DNA of 64,000 nucleotides from Notospermus geniculatus (lineage: Eukaryota > Nemertea > Pilidiophora > Heteronemertea > Lineidae), in the NCBI GenBank assembly GCA_002633025.1, contig NMRB01000021.1, positions 340,973-404,972 of the forward strand. Reading direction: 5' to 3'. Positions within the stretch are counted from its first letter, which is position 1, and each line of letters starts with the position of its first letter. Below the pieces are notes generated by a model. That model saw only the letters and a list, made by a program, of their open reading frames with translations. It had not been told where the DNA came from and did not search any database. This document shows positions 39,441-51,314 of this stretch, in pieces. The translations under genes were made by a program, and so were the position numbers.

Positions 39441-42400
39441 ACTTTTTTTGACAACAGAAGTATTCACCGGGCACTCCTGTTTCCCCCAACTATACGTATA
39501 CTCGCCAAATATTAGAGAGCTTTCGCAGCCGCACGTTTAGGCAACCGACTACATTTAGGTCATCAAATTTTGCGGTCTAGTGACGTGTACACAAACGGAT
39601 TGGATCGTGATACCAGCTCATTTTGAAATTATAATTTACTCTCTTTGTGTGCTTGTTCCACTTCTCCTCTTAAACCACCCAATTTTGGTTTATGGTTCCA
39701 TAGGAACCTGAAATGATATGTGTATTATCATGTACATTTCACTGTGTAATTTGTGGCAAACTTGGGTTGAAAGCAATGAAAATACCCTGGGGTTGTTGGG
39801 TTCAGAAATATCGGTTGCGCTAGGACTCCCAATAGAATCTCATTCCGCCTCAGCTCAAGTAGACGAAGGGAACACACATCTAGTACTATAAGATGCATGA
39901 GACGTTACATGCAGCACATCGTGAACTACTTATGCTACTATAAGTAGGTTAAAAGGTGGGGTCAGCTTAGTTCAGAAATGTGGGGTTGGCTAGTTCAGGA
40001 TAGCTTTCTGTTGTCATTACAAATGTCTGCTCACTGAAAAAAAATCATGTTTCTGTCTATTGGCCATATTTAACTCACCAATACATGTAGATATTTTTAT
40101 CTTCTTAGGGTTCTTAATTTATTTTACTTCTCTATTTACATATACCGGGTATATATCGTCAAAAATAGATAAGAGAGGAATATCATTATTATAAGCGCCT
40201 AGAAATTTTGATATTAAATGTTAGGTGTGTAAATTGTGTAGGCCTATGATAATATAATACATGTAATGTATTATTGGAGAAATTGAAGAACTGCATGCAT
40301 ACTGACGTTTTTCAATTGTCATAGCGAATTAGAATGCGGATTGCGGTCCAGGAAAACCCGTCGGATGTCGCGTTTGAGGAAGTGTTAATGGCTGTGGTGA
40401 CATTTAGCAGATCAACATGATCAATGCACAGGCAATCTGAAAGCCCTTGTTATCATTCAGCGACTCCCGACGGCAGGGTTTTCCTAGACTGCCACACATT
40501 TACCGGGTACTATAAATTCAAGGAAAATCGATTCATACCCAAATATATTTTGGACGGGATGGAATTTTCTCCGTGGTTTAAACCCTGATGTTTAACAGGG
40601 AGAATCAATCCACCTGAATTTACCCTTTTGGGGCTGAGGCGGCCTGGTTGGGTGCTCGGCATCAGAAAATGCAACTTTGCAAAATAATCACCTCTTTAAA
40701 GTACCGCCTCATGTTGTGACCGAGGCCTGGGACAATCAGAACCCTAAACACGTCTGACGAAACTTCTAATATGAGTACAAGTGCCCCTTTGATACATATG
40801 TTGTTGCCCTGTAATGAATTGATTCGATATTGAAGTGAGTAGGTCGTAAACACTCCAACACCTGTCAAATTAAACGCTAATTGTGGGCCAGCGACGCCTA
40901 CATGTATGTTTTAAAAGGATATTAATTGAGGAATAAATATTGAACTATTCTAAAGTCTTCGGCTACAGTAGGCCTACAATTGAAATACAATAATTGAAAT
41001 GTATGAAATATTGACATGAGCGATTCCGGACGTTTCCTTCGTGACGGTCCGCACACACTCATAATTTTGATCCAAGTTTCTGATGCTTCACTGAGAGCTC
41101 ACCTTGATGAGTGTTTAGAAACCTTCATCAAAATTATGACCTTGCGGAATGAGCATAAGTTGTGAATCTGCAGTCAAAATATAAAATGCAGGTTGCATTC
41201 AATACCGGTACATTTGACTTTACCATTGCACACTAAACTTTAACCATTGACCTATCCTGGACTTCATACCGGATATGAACCTTACGGTGCCGGTACCGGT
41301 ACCGGTATAGTTTTCCAGTGGAAAAAAATGCTTTTCAAACTGCTGTGCACGTGGTTTTGGACTGGCTGCAGATCTTTAAATTTTAAACCACCTTCTTTAA
41401 TATCAAAATACATGTACTGGTGTTCTTAAAGGAAAAACTGTTTTGAGCTAAATTTATCCACTCGAACTTTGACCTGTTGAAGATTTCACCAGGAACAAAC
41501 CACATTACCCAGCCCAGTCCTGTAATAGAATTTCTGTCCTACTTGCCAGATATAAATAGCATTACGTGTTATTCATTCTGACATTCAGCGTGTGAGAGCC
41601 ACGCTTCTTGGAAGTGACCTCATAAAGCATCACTGAATCAGATGAACTCTAGCTGCGGGTCAGGGGACTGTTCTATATTTACTTGGCACAGTGGTCAGGT
41701 GACCTTGAAGTTGATTATTGGCATGTTCACCGTAGGGGTCACGGGAGGGGAGGGGCGCAATAGTTCAGCTGTTGTGCAAATTCGACCAATACCAGAAGAA
41801 TCTTTGGCTGGATAGGAGTGATTTATTGCTCAGAACAGAAGTTCACATTTTGTAAGGGATTGATTGAACAATTGAACATTTTGTTTTATGTTGAAAAATC
41901 AGAAAATCTGCAGTTTTGCTAACCGCACAGGTGCTGTTGTCATGATTTTTTGGTTCTTTCGGTGTGATGGGCCTACATGTAGCAGGCGTACAAGTAAAGC
42001 TGGTTACCATAATTTTCAACTTCCTAATGTAATGGTGTTCAGTAAAAACAACCAGTAGTCACAATATGATGTGCTTTGGTGTAGTTTACAATCCAAAAGT
42101 GCAATATATTGATCATTTTGACGTAGAGGTGGGCAGATAAAAATGGAAATATTCAAGTGGTGACACCTGTTGTTTTAAAATCTAACTAATTTATTTTGAT
42201 CTGTGTTGCACCAGGAGTGCGGAGGCACTTTAATAAGATAGCTTTCTGCCTTCATAAAATGGTGATTTAATTTCCATCATGCGACGTAAAAATTGCTGAT
42301 ATCAAGTCGTTTCATAATACTATTCAAGAGTTCGCCTCGGTCGCCAGTTCTTTCTGCGGTCGATGACACAGCTTGTAGTGAAATACACATGGAATGTTGA

Positions 42401-42816
42401 TGAACAATGGGGTTGTTGCCATGTGTATTGAGAAATACGCTTCGGCCGCACTCTAAAACCATCGATTGAAATGAAGCCTGTAAAGTTCTGGAATGGCTGC
42501 GAGTCAACTCATCGGATGTTGACATCAAACATCCATACAGCATCCCTTTTCATCTTTGTTATTCTCGATCACAATTTGCCCTTTTCGTCCTTGTTATTGG
42601 CATCTTCTCGGAATGATGCCAAGGTCGTATGATAGAATGGATCAGGCTTCATTATTCATTTCTCTCATAATATCAGGTTCAAAGAGTTTTGTTGTTTATT
42701 ATGGTAGAACACAACAGACATATCTGTCAGGGGACAACTTTATGAAGGAACAGCAGATTCAGTCCCACATTGATCATGTCTGAGTGTTCAGTGAAGGAGG
42801 ACAGCAAGGCAGTCAA
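39441..42816. other. E75 intron 1, no gene recognised
   Basis: Contains an inverted pair around 40345/40470 (ccaggaaaacccgtcgg and ccgacggcagggttttcc), a decayed hairpin at 41061-41139 (cataattttgat and atcaaaattatg), a ggtacc-type microsatellite at 41288-41310 and a solo caaaaatagat half-motif at ~40159. No coding exon found. Confidence 0.4.
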
Positions 42817-43192
42817 TAAGGTGTCCCCAGTTGGAAGGTTCCGTAAGGTGTCCTCAGTTGGAAGGTTCCATAAGGTGTCCTCAGTTGGAAGGTTCCATAA
42901 GGTGTCCTCAGTTGGAAGGTTCCATGAGGTGTCCTCAGTTGGAAGGTTCCATAAGGTGTCCTCAGTTGGAAGGTTCCATAAGGTGTCCTCAGTTGGAAGG
43001 TTCCGTAAGGTGTCCTCAGTTGAAAGGTTCCGTAAGGTGTCCTCAGTTGGAAGGTTCCAAAGGTGTCCTCAGTTGGAAGGTTCCGTGAGGTGTCCTCAGT
43101 TGGAAGGTTCCATGAGGTGTCCTCAGTTGGAAGGTTCCATGAGGTGTCCTCAGTTGGAAGGTTCCATAAGGTGTCCTCAGCTGGAAGGTTCC
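42817..43192. repeat. 27-bp minisatellite in E75 intron 1
   Basis: About thirteen units of ggtgtcctcagttggaaggt with tccataa make a 27-bp period. One unit is a base short (~43057), shifting the frame. Because 27 is a multiple of three and the unit lacks stops, both strands show long open frames (nonapeptides GRFHKVSSV and GTFQLRTPY). These are repeat artefacts in an intron. Confidence 0.92.
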
Positions 43193-44859
43193 AAAAATTT
43201 GTGGTACCGGTACCGGTACTGGTATGTGACATTGTGGACAAAATATGCCATATTTCTGCTGTGACATTCCCGTGTTGACCTACTGCCCAGCTGAACTCTT
43301 TAGGGTAGGGGTCACCATAGGGTCGTGGACAATGGCAACGCCCAAAGTAACCAGGACACCTGGGACATCATGACAAAGGGGCATGCTGACCACTGACAGG
43401 GAGAGAGGACGTCTTGGGTCACCTTATTTCTGTTCACATTCATTGTTGGGAATTTATTGTCATGTTTGGCATTGTTGATGTCATTGTGGGTATTTTCCTA
43501 AATCTTGATCTAAAATTGTGATCAGCTGGCCTACTGAACGAATGAACTTCAACAATCAATCCTGTTTTATAACTATTGGGCTGGATTTGTCAGTTCTTGG
43601 ATAGGGTGGGGCTGTTGGCCTACTGATCCAGAGTTGGCGAGTAATGTTGGTAAATTGATGAAACTGTATGATTGTTTTATGAGCCAAAAACCTCCAACAT
43701 GACATCCATTGACACTTCTAAAATAGGACAGAATTCAAGATTGTGGAATTTGGGGTCAGAGGTTCTCCTAATGAGGGCTTTATTAATTTAGCGCTCCTGA
43801 ACATTATGTATTCCTTCAATAAGACCATAAGACCCTCTGTGAAAAAAATGGCCGACTTTGGCAAGGTAGCTTTGTCCACATCTCTGAGAATTTTCTCAAA
43901 ATTTGACAAATATTTCAATGCATATCCTTGACATTGGTATTACAAACAAACTTTCTTCAAATAATATGCGGAGAAACATTACACAAAAATATGTTGTCTG
44001 CTCCAGCATTGAAAGCAGACGCAGTTGTTTACAACCCCTTGCTGTTAACCTTGGCCTACTACTTTACCTACATTGCAGACTAAAAACTGTGCCACCGAGT
44101 TATTGGATAATGTTATGTATTATTTTGGATTCGGTTCAACTTTCCAATATTACAAAAACCTCTCTACCTGATGTCGACACATACTCGGTTCGGTATGTCT
44201 TGCCTTCCTTTCTGAAAACCCCTAAAATAAGGACAGTGCTTGCGTGTCTTGGTGTCCTAGATCTTTTAATTAAAACGCTTGCAGTTGCTAAAAATTGAGA
44301 GAAAAAAATGTAGGGCTCTATCATCACAGATGATGTGCAAAATATAGAGATAGGCTACCAGGTGTTCACTGTTCTGACGTTTTTTAGTCAACACTCTTGT
44401 CTGTTGAAAATCATGAATTCAGATAATTGGTAATTAGGCCTTCAAGCCTAGTTATTGTAAGAGCTCTTGACACCAAAATTTGCATGAAAATCCACTGCAG
44501 GCCTGGATCACCTGCGGATTACTCACGCCCCTTTTATCTGGGAAATTGTGGCGCATATTTCCGATTGCTGATGTGAAATGAAATGTAGGGCAGGTCTGAT
44601 TGATTTTTACAGGGCAATGACCTTGGACTGTGTTCGCGGAGGCAAACAAGTGGGTGCTGTCATCTGTTGACTGGCAGTAGAACTGAAATGAAGAGCATTC
44701 TAGAAGTGCAGTGTAAGGCCTTCAGAGAAGTACCAATAATAACATTATAGTCTTAACACCCTGAACCTGGTAAACCTATAAACAATGGAAATTAAAACTA
44801 ATCCACTGCATCCAGAATATCATAGACGTGTAATAAGGCATTACCGGGTCTAGGCCGAC
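43193..44859. other. E75 intron 1, no recognised feature
   Basis: A second ggtaccggtaccggtac run at 43202-43222. Otherwise nothing recognised. Confidence 0.4.
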
Positions 44860-45003
44860 CAGTGTTTCCGCCAGAGGGTACGCAGGGTATGCTGTGAGTA
44901 CCCTCAAAGGAACAGAAAAGGGCCATTTTCTTTAATTTCATCGGGTGTTTTGCTGATTTTGAAGAACTGCATACCCTCAAAAATATTTCTGGCAGAAACC
45001 CTG
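44860..45003. mobile_element. 144-bp CAGTGTTTCCGCC element
   Basis: Ends cagtgtttccgccagagggt and tctggcagaaaccctg are inverted and flanked by the 6-bp repeat GCCGAC (44854-44859, 45004-45009). Related to 15500-15767. Confidence 0.85.
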
Positions 45004-45113
45004 GCCGACAACAAACGGGCATTGATGATAAAATTGTACAAAACCAAGGATGCCTTTTGAGTTTGATGAAAAGTGTAGAGGCCTGACATATTAGTATTCC
45101 CAATGAGTTTCCA

Positions 45114-45978
45114 GAAGGGTAGTCTGTAGTTTCCGGAATGCTGGAAAGCTGGAAACCTGGAAATATGGAAAGTACCGGAAAGTATGGAAAGTTTATTAAA
45201 TCCATTAATTGACCACTTTTTGTCATTTTTTGTGCTGTATATAAAGCTGGTGATCACTCACTTTCAACCAAACCCCAAATCCTAACCTCCATCTGCCCGA
45301 TACTCGATAAAAACCGAAAGAGTGTCTTTCTGGGCCAAGTGCCATTTGCTCAGTTCTCATTTTATAGACACCCAGTTGAACAAGGTGAGATCAGACAGGG
45401 AAACAGGATATGAAGCCTGCAGGCCTTCTTCCACTGAATGTGTATTTGCATAAATAACGGGTTTCTAAGGTGAACACAATATAGGCCTAGCTTTCTACTG
45501 GACTCGAACCCTCGCATTTGGCATCAGTCATCAACACATCATGCTAACATCAACTCCAAAACCACCACCAGTTCTCGTATGACACCCATGCTCTCTTAAA
45601 CTGCATGATACTCAATGATCTGACGAGGCCTATAGGTGAACTGAAGTGATATGCAGGTCACACACAGATAAGCTCAATTGCAGAGGTCAGATGGTTTCAT
45701 CTTACTGTACTACAAGTGGGGCAAACCAAAAACGCGTGTACCTCCTTCCTATTCTGTGTTGCAGGTTGTCAGTCTGGGTCACACACATTAACCTGATCAT
45801 CGCAGGGTAGGCCTTCAATAAAACTTCAATGCTGCGTTTTCAGCAACTTCAAACACCACCAAGAACGTTCCATCGGGATATTCCAGATTTTATACTGAAC
45901 CTTTGGAATTCCCCACACTTTCCAGCTTTCCAACATACTTTCCAGCATTCCAGCTTTCCGGAAACTACAGACTACCTT
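45114..45978. mobile_element. ~865-bp foldback element
   Basis: agaagggtagtctgtagttt (left), continuing ccggaatgctggaaagctgg, is reverse-complemented at the right end (ccggaaactacagactacct). The spacer includes a possible tRNA-like B box (minus strand) near 45490. No transposase recognised. Confidence 0.7.
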
Positions 45979-46977
45979 CCAGAAGGACCGTTGACCTTAG
46001 ATTTCCATTGAGCACCAAAAGGCCATGTGGGGATGTGATCAAGGACATCACATGGTTTCCCTATAGGCCTACTCATCAGTTGCCCTTGTAGAATCTGGTT
46101 AGTAGATTGCCTTCAGGGGGTCTCTAGGGTACTTCGGGTGAAAGTCAGGAAGGTCAAGCCCTCTTGATATTGACATCTGTGTCTGATGCACCTGCCCTTG
46201 AGAGCCCAGATGTAAAATTTCGAGGAATTTTAAAAGCGCACATGGATAGATACTCACAAAATCAGCTCAATTCATGTTAATCCATTCAGCCTATTTTCAA
46301 ATCGGGCGTGAAGCAGTGAAAATTACAGAAGTGAAACTTTACTACCAAAGAACAGCATGTTTCTTGCAAAATTGGTGCATGAAATTAGCATAATATTATT
46401 ATATGGGAGTATACCTGATGCATGAATGATGCATTACATTAGATATGCCCCGTGCAAATGGAAGTATATTTGATGCACCTTCAGTCCCAAATACTGCATT
46501 AAATTCAGTCATATTAACACTGTTTTCTGTAAATTTTGTTTTCGTTTTAAAAATCTTTGGGTATCCAGGGTCTTGGAATCCAAAACACTATTATTTTCCT
46601 AAAACTAAAGTTCTGAAGCCCCTGAAGTCAGCCATCTCTGAAATTCAATCTCAAAGCGTTCTCAAAACTGTTGATAAAACTTTTTTCACAGTGTTTGTTA
46701 TCCAATGAACAACTTTCACACTGATCTCAAAGATAAAAGTCAGAATATCTTCTCAAAGTCACTGCTAGCAGATATCATCCAACTTTAATGAATCAGATAT
46801 GGCCAATTTTGTTACCACAATGCCAAAAGGGTGCAATTAGGCACCACACCGTCACAGAGACCTCTGTTTTGTACAACTGATCCGCTGGATCACGACTCGG
46901 GATTTCACTGACTGATTAGCCGTGTGGAGTTCCGTACCACGGGCAAGTGACATCATAAGACATGGGTGTGAAATGCT
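45979..46977. other. E75 intron 1, no recognised feature
   Basis: Short AT-rich frames without splice context. Nothing recognised. Confidence 0.4.
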
Positions 46978-47720
46978 CGGATTCATTCCAAGAACTCACG
47001 AGTCGTGATTTTGGTGATCCTGCCGCCGTATGTTTTGTTTTGGGCCCTTATAAAGGATAAAAATGTTTTAAAAAACAGACCACTTGCATTCATATTTTAC
47101 TTGAGAGCCAAGCACAAACAAATAAATAAATAAACAAAAAAAAATAAAAATAAATTTATAAATAAATGTAAAGCAGTAGGAAACCAGAAAAAAAAATAAA
47201 TGTAGAGCAGGAGGAAACCAGAAAAAAAATAAATGTAGAGTAGGAGGAAACCAGAAAAAAATAATAAATGTAGAGCAGGAGGAAACGCTTGGATTCATTC
47301 CAAGAACTCAGGAGTCGTGATTTTGGTGATCGTGCCACTGTATGTTTTGTTTTGTGTCCTTATAGACCTCACATTCATATTTTACTTGAGATAATGTTTA
47401 GTCGAGAGCCAAGCACAAACAAACAAATAAATAAATAAATAAAAGATAAATAAATAAAAAAATAAATAAATGTAGAGCAGGAGGAAACCAGAAAAAATAA
47501 ATAAATAAATGTAGAGGAAACCAGAGAAAAATAAACAAATAAATGTAGAGCAGGAGGAAACCAGAAAAAAATAAACAAATAAATGTAGAGCAGGAGGAAA
47601 CGAGAAAAAATAAATAAATAATTGTAGAGCAGGAGGAAACCAGAAAAAAATTAACAAATGTAGAGCAGGAGAGAACCAGGAAAAAAATAAGTAAATAAAT
47701 AAATATAGAGTAGGAGGAAG
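46978..47720. repeat. Duplicated ~311-bp block with minisatellite
   Basis: ggattcattccaagaactca followed by agtcgtgattttggtgatc occurs at ~46979 and ~47290, showing a ~311-bp direct duplication. Within both units, aataaatgtagagcaggagg then aaaccagaaaaaa repeats many times with variable length. Frames across it are low-complexity artefacts. Confidence 0.88.
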
Positions 47721-47849
47721 CCAGAGTGTCTGGAGAAAACCTGCTGTGTCGAAGACAGTCACTCATCACATGAAGAATATTGCAACTGGGGATTGAACCT
47801 GGACCCTCAGAGGTGGAAGGTGCTCGTGTTTCCACTGCACCACTCTGAC
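47721..47849 (-). repeat. Composite SINE (tRNA head plus conserved core)
   Basis: On the minus strand a tRNA-like head (gtcagagtggtgcagtggaa ... ggttcaatcc; 47849-47791) is followed by ggttttctccagacactctg and gcttcctcc. The latter resembles a core shared by several animal SINEs (family knowledge, not searched). The neighbouring minisatellite unit ctggtttcctcctgctctac looks derived from this core. Confidence 0.6.
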
Positions 47850-48545
47850 GATACTAAATTATGGCGTTCTCCGGTCTAACTCGACCCCGTACTTTGTCAT
47901 TGGATCCGGTTCGTTAAATCTCCGTCAGATCCCAAACTTTATTAGTCCGATGGACGACATTTGGCTATTAGCAATATACTACCGCTCATCGGTCGCTACC
48001 AATGGTCTTGTTACCGTGGAAATTAGCTTCATAAGAGAGACAATGTTGGCATGCCACCGGGGCGACGCCGGAATGTAACGAAACAAAGAGACTCGGTAAG
48101 CCAGATTAAAGGGTGACGTTTCCGTTGTCAGTGCCCGTTAGGAATTAGAAGTTCTCAAACTTTATCTAGCTAATATATTTGTTGTGATTTCCTGCCTGAT
48201 ATCTGAAGCTGACAGATGCCGCTAACTCAGTATGACGTTGATTTCGGTAATGAGACCAGCGTTGTCAGTCATACGGGGGATGTTCATTAGAAGTCGGTCT
48301 GTTGACTTGTGGTTGTCAGGCGGACATCTTTGTGGGTTGAACATTGAGCTGATTACGGACTCAACATCACTGCAACTTTTCTAGGGTTAGTAAAGTAGAC
48401 AAGAAACAACAGCAAATGAACTTTGGTGATTTTCAGAAGTCCCCTTTTCCTCCTGTATGATGCTACGACGAAAGCAAAAATAAAAGGTCGGATTTGGCGT
48501 CGGACACCTCCAAGGTCGGTTCAATCCCGGTCGGACATGCAATGA
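47850..48545. other. E75 intron 1, no recognised feature
   Basis: No exon or repeat boundaries identified. Confidence 0.35.
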
Positions 48546-48552
48546 ATGGTAT

Positions 48553-48574
48553 CAAAAATAGATATCTATTTTTG
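48553..48574. mobile_element. 22-bp micro-palindrome with 7-bp TSD
   Basis: caaaaatagat joined directly to its complement atctatttttg, flanked by a perfect 7-bp direct repeat ATGGTAT (48546-48552, 48575-48581). It is the shortest member of the family at 24112, 61822 and 63021. Confidence 0.75.
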
Positions 48575-49381
48575 ATGGTATGCAATGACTTTCTTTTTGA
48601 AGAAATTTCTCTGAAATGAAACCTGCTCAAAACATTGCATCTATACCCACTGTAGTGGTATTTGACTGCGTATGAAAGCCATAGAGAACTAAGAACTTCT
48701 GACCTAAACTTTAAAACTGATGATTCAAGCCACTTCCGACAAATATTCTCGACACCGCATTGGTCAACTAGTTGCAAAGTTACCATGATTATAATATCGA
48801 ATGCATCCGCTATGACTGCGCAAGTCCACCCATTGACTTTCATAACCCGACGTCTTCTCCACGCTCGTATCTGATTGGCTGGTTGGTTGACACATGCCAT
48901 GCGGGTCGTCGTCATCGTCTTTGTCTTAATTCAAGCAGTTCCTTATAATCTGTGTTCGCTCTCTTGGTGACCAGATTCATTCGTGGACCCAAACACCCGA
49001 CTCAGATTGAAGTGACTTGGATGTGTCAATTTCAGAAAGGATTTTATAACGAATTTCATCGTCCTCTCAGACTTTGTCTTCACAAAGTGTTTTGTCAATT
49101 GCATTCTCTGGAACATAGTTGCATCGTCAAAAAGTGACTTCATTCAGGTCTCGATTTCAATCGTATTGGACTTTGTTTCGGCGGTTCCAATTGGATTGTG
49201 CATCTGAAAAGTTCACAGGAAAAGTCAAATTTTTTTGCCTGTTTATTCAGACTTGTTAATTGCACTTTTGCGGGGGGATCGATTTCGATTGTCGTGCCTG
49301 CAAGAGCCTATCGACGTGAATTTGGAAAAGAAAAGTGATTGATCCTTACTCCCACGTGTCAATTTAAATTTCAATTCAAAA

Positions 49382-49535
49382 ATGTTTAGTGCCGGTATGG
49401 ATTTCTCCATGTTCGGTCTGAATCTAATTGAACGGTACATCCATTCGTTACCGGAGTACAGCTTTGCTGCTCAGTCGTCAAATTTCATCGAGATTTGTTC
49501 CTATAACGGCCTGCTCCTTACGAAAAAAGTCATCG
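49382..49535 (+). CDS. E75: E75 nuclear receptor, alternative first exon B
   Basis: ATG opens a 51-codon frame starting MFSAGMDFSMFGLNLIERY and ending LLLTKKVI, which stops at a donor (ATC G|GTAAAT) in phase 1. That is exactly the phase, and the base G, needed to form the Glu codon at the start of the zinc-finger exon 362 bp downstream. The layout matches the E75 family habit of several promoters giving different N-termini (family knowledge). I cannot tell whether the exon is translated from this ATG in all transcripts. Confidence 0.65.
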
Positions 49536-49554
49536 GTAAATTGATTTTGCTAAT

Positions 49555-49725
49555 TTTGGACTTGTCTGTAGGCGTGTCTGTCTGAAAACTAGATTTCATG
49601 AATTCTGGACTTGTCTGTGGGCGTGTCCACGTGTGCTTCAGAAGTATATTTCACAAATTCTGGACTTGTCTCTGGGCGTTGTGCTGCAAAACTAGATTTC
49701 CCGATATCTGGACTTGTCTGTGGCA
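49555..49725 (+). repeat. Imperfect ~55-bp tandem repeat
   Basis: The word tggacttgtctgt(a/g)ggcgt occurs four times with ctagatttc-type spacers, between alternative exon B and the zinc-finger exon. Confidence 0.75.
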
Positions 49726-49897
49726 TACATGTATGTGGCGAAAACTCAAAAACTTAAAGATTTTTTTTGTCTCGTTGAAATGTGACCGTCAGTTTGTGTT
49801 GACCGAACTCCTGACCAATTCTAGAATTTTCAGGTTAAGTGACTTGGCTGAGACTGAAAAACACCTCGCTAAGGTTTCGTGTGTTTGTTTCTTGCAG

Positions 49898-50417
49898 AAT
49901 TCGACGGTGACACGGTCCTCTGTCGTGTCTGCGGGGATAAAGCGAGCGGTTTTCATTATGGCGTACACGCATGTGAAGGGTGCAAGGTAGGTTCTTTGAA
50001 ATAACCTTATGAAATGCAGTCAGACTGTCGTAGCACATTCGTTCTTGGTGTTCTTGTTGTGATATTCATCGTATCCATGACGTAACTCCGACAGTGTCCG
50101 CCATTGCTGACGTCGCCGTAATGACGCAAGGGTGGTGGGCAAATTTCATTGCTTTGCTGAAGAAGCTGGCGGGCAAAAATGTGCAACGTCACAACGTCAT
50201 GTAGGCCTGGGCCTACGTCATGGATACGATGAATACAAGTTGGTGTTATATCCTGTGCTCATTTTGTAGCAGAGCTGGTGATAGCCAAAAAATTTTCCGG
50301 ATCTTTTCAGGGATTCTTCCGACGTAGTATCCAACAAAAGATCCAGTACCGACCGTGCCTAAAAAATCAACAATGTAACATAATGCGGGTCAATAGAAAC
50401 AGGTGCCAATACTGCAG
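49898..50417 (+). CDS. E75: E75 DNA-binding domain, two zinc-finger exons
   Basis: Exons 49898-49986 and 50311-50417. The first gives [20 protein letters not shown] then [10 protein letters not shown] (finger I, with P-box CEGCK). The second gives [16 protein letters not shown], then [16 protein letters not shown] and QYCR (finger II). All eight zinc cysteines are visible except those coded after the break. The sequence is nearly identical to arthropod E75 and clearly of the NR1D class. The first exon ends at GCK, the usual intron position. The second ends AG|GTAAGT inside the Arg codon before the expected LKKC continuation. That continuation (D-box end, T/A boxes, hinge) is not found in the next 0.9 kb or elsewhere in the window. 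Confidence 0.93.
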
Positions 50418-51314
50418 GTAAGTTTCTACCTCATTCTTCCTCCTCTTTTCTTCTTTTACTTCTTCTTTTCTTGCACAAGGAAAGGCTCACATGGAGAGGT
50501 TCTTTCTTTTGCTTTGGGAAGTCAGTTATAAATGCGGTCTCAGGGGCGGATACAGAGGGGGTGTTCTGGGGGTTGGAACCCCCCCCCCCCCGTCGGCGAC
50601 CAAAGATAACATTTTTTTTCTCTAAACATCAAGCATCTCGCTTGTGGCGTAGCGCCTGCCCGTGTCTTTGATGTAATCACGGTGATACAGTCGTTGCATC
50701 GATGATTAGACGAAATTCTCTTGCCCTGCTTGGGAAAACTGTTGCCTTACTATTATACTGGTAGGCCTACTGCATTGTGTATGCTTGCACTATTTCGAAA
50801 TGTCTAAGAGGCGTGGCATCGGGCTGGCTGGTAAGAACAGGAATATCACACTGTTCAAAAAAATGTTNTTGGGTCAAAAAAGTCGGTCACGTGACCTTGT
50901 TAGGGTTATCTCCGCTAGGGTTAGAATGGCGCCACTAAGTGCAGGAAGGAAGTGAAGTCAGGAAGGCCGAGGAATCCCGACACAGTCAGTCACTGTGTCG
51001 GGATACAGTCAGTCACTGTGTCGGGATAACTGCGATAGGTGACGCTGTGAGGAGTTTCTACTACAATGCCCATCCTGTTTAAACTAGGCCCCCAATCACA
51101 CAGTACTTCGAAACGACTTCATTGCTGGCCTTGGCCAGCTCTTGTTCGTTACTGGTCATGATCGACCAACAATAGTGATTTTCAAAAATGCTTGCCAAGA
51201 ACACTGTAAACTTCGAAAAAATGGTAGAATGAATACCAATGTCCTTCCGTGGGTGAACTCCTACTGAGAATTTCTTTTCAAAAACCGTACTTCACCCTTG
51301 ATTTCAAATTTCAG
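50418..51314 (+). other. Interval lacking expected E75 exons; single n at 50869
   Basis: Between the second zinc-finger exon (ends phase 2) and the next coding exon (starts phase 0), at least one exon must be missing: phases do not match and ~200 residues of conserved protein are absent. The interval holds a gggttggaacccccc-type repeat (50545-50600), an isolated n at 50869 and a hairpin with duplicated arm (atcccgacacagt...actgtgtcgggat, 50974-51027). An assembly collapse at the n is the simplest explanation. Confidence 0.75.

Noticed and set aside
42770-43264. 164- and 142-codon frames on both strands
   Set aside because: Produced by the 27-bp minisatellite in an intron; one unit is a base short, so the frame shifts within the array.
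47068-47835. Several Phe/Leu/Tyr-rich minus-strand frames resembling membrane proteins
   Set aside because: Low-complexity translations of the aaataaatgtagagcaggagg repeat.
48463-48915. 150-codon minus-strand frame
   Set aside because: No known motif, contains the micro-palindrome at 48553, and no matching splice sites; likely chance.
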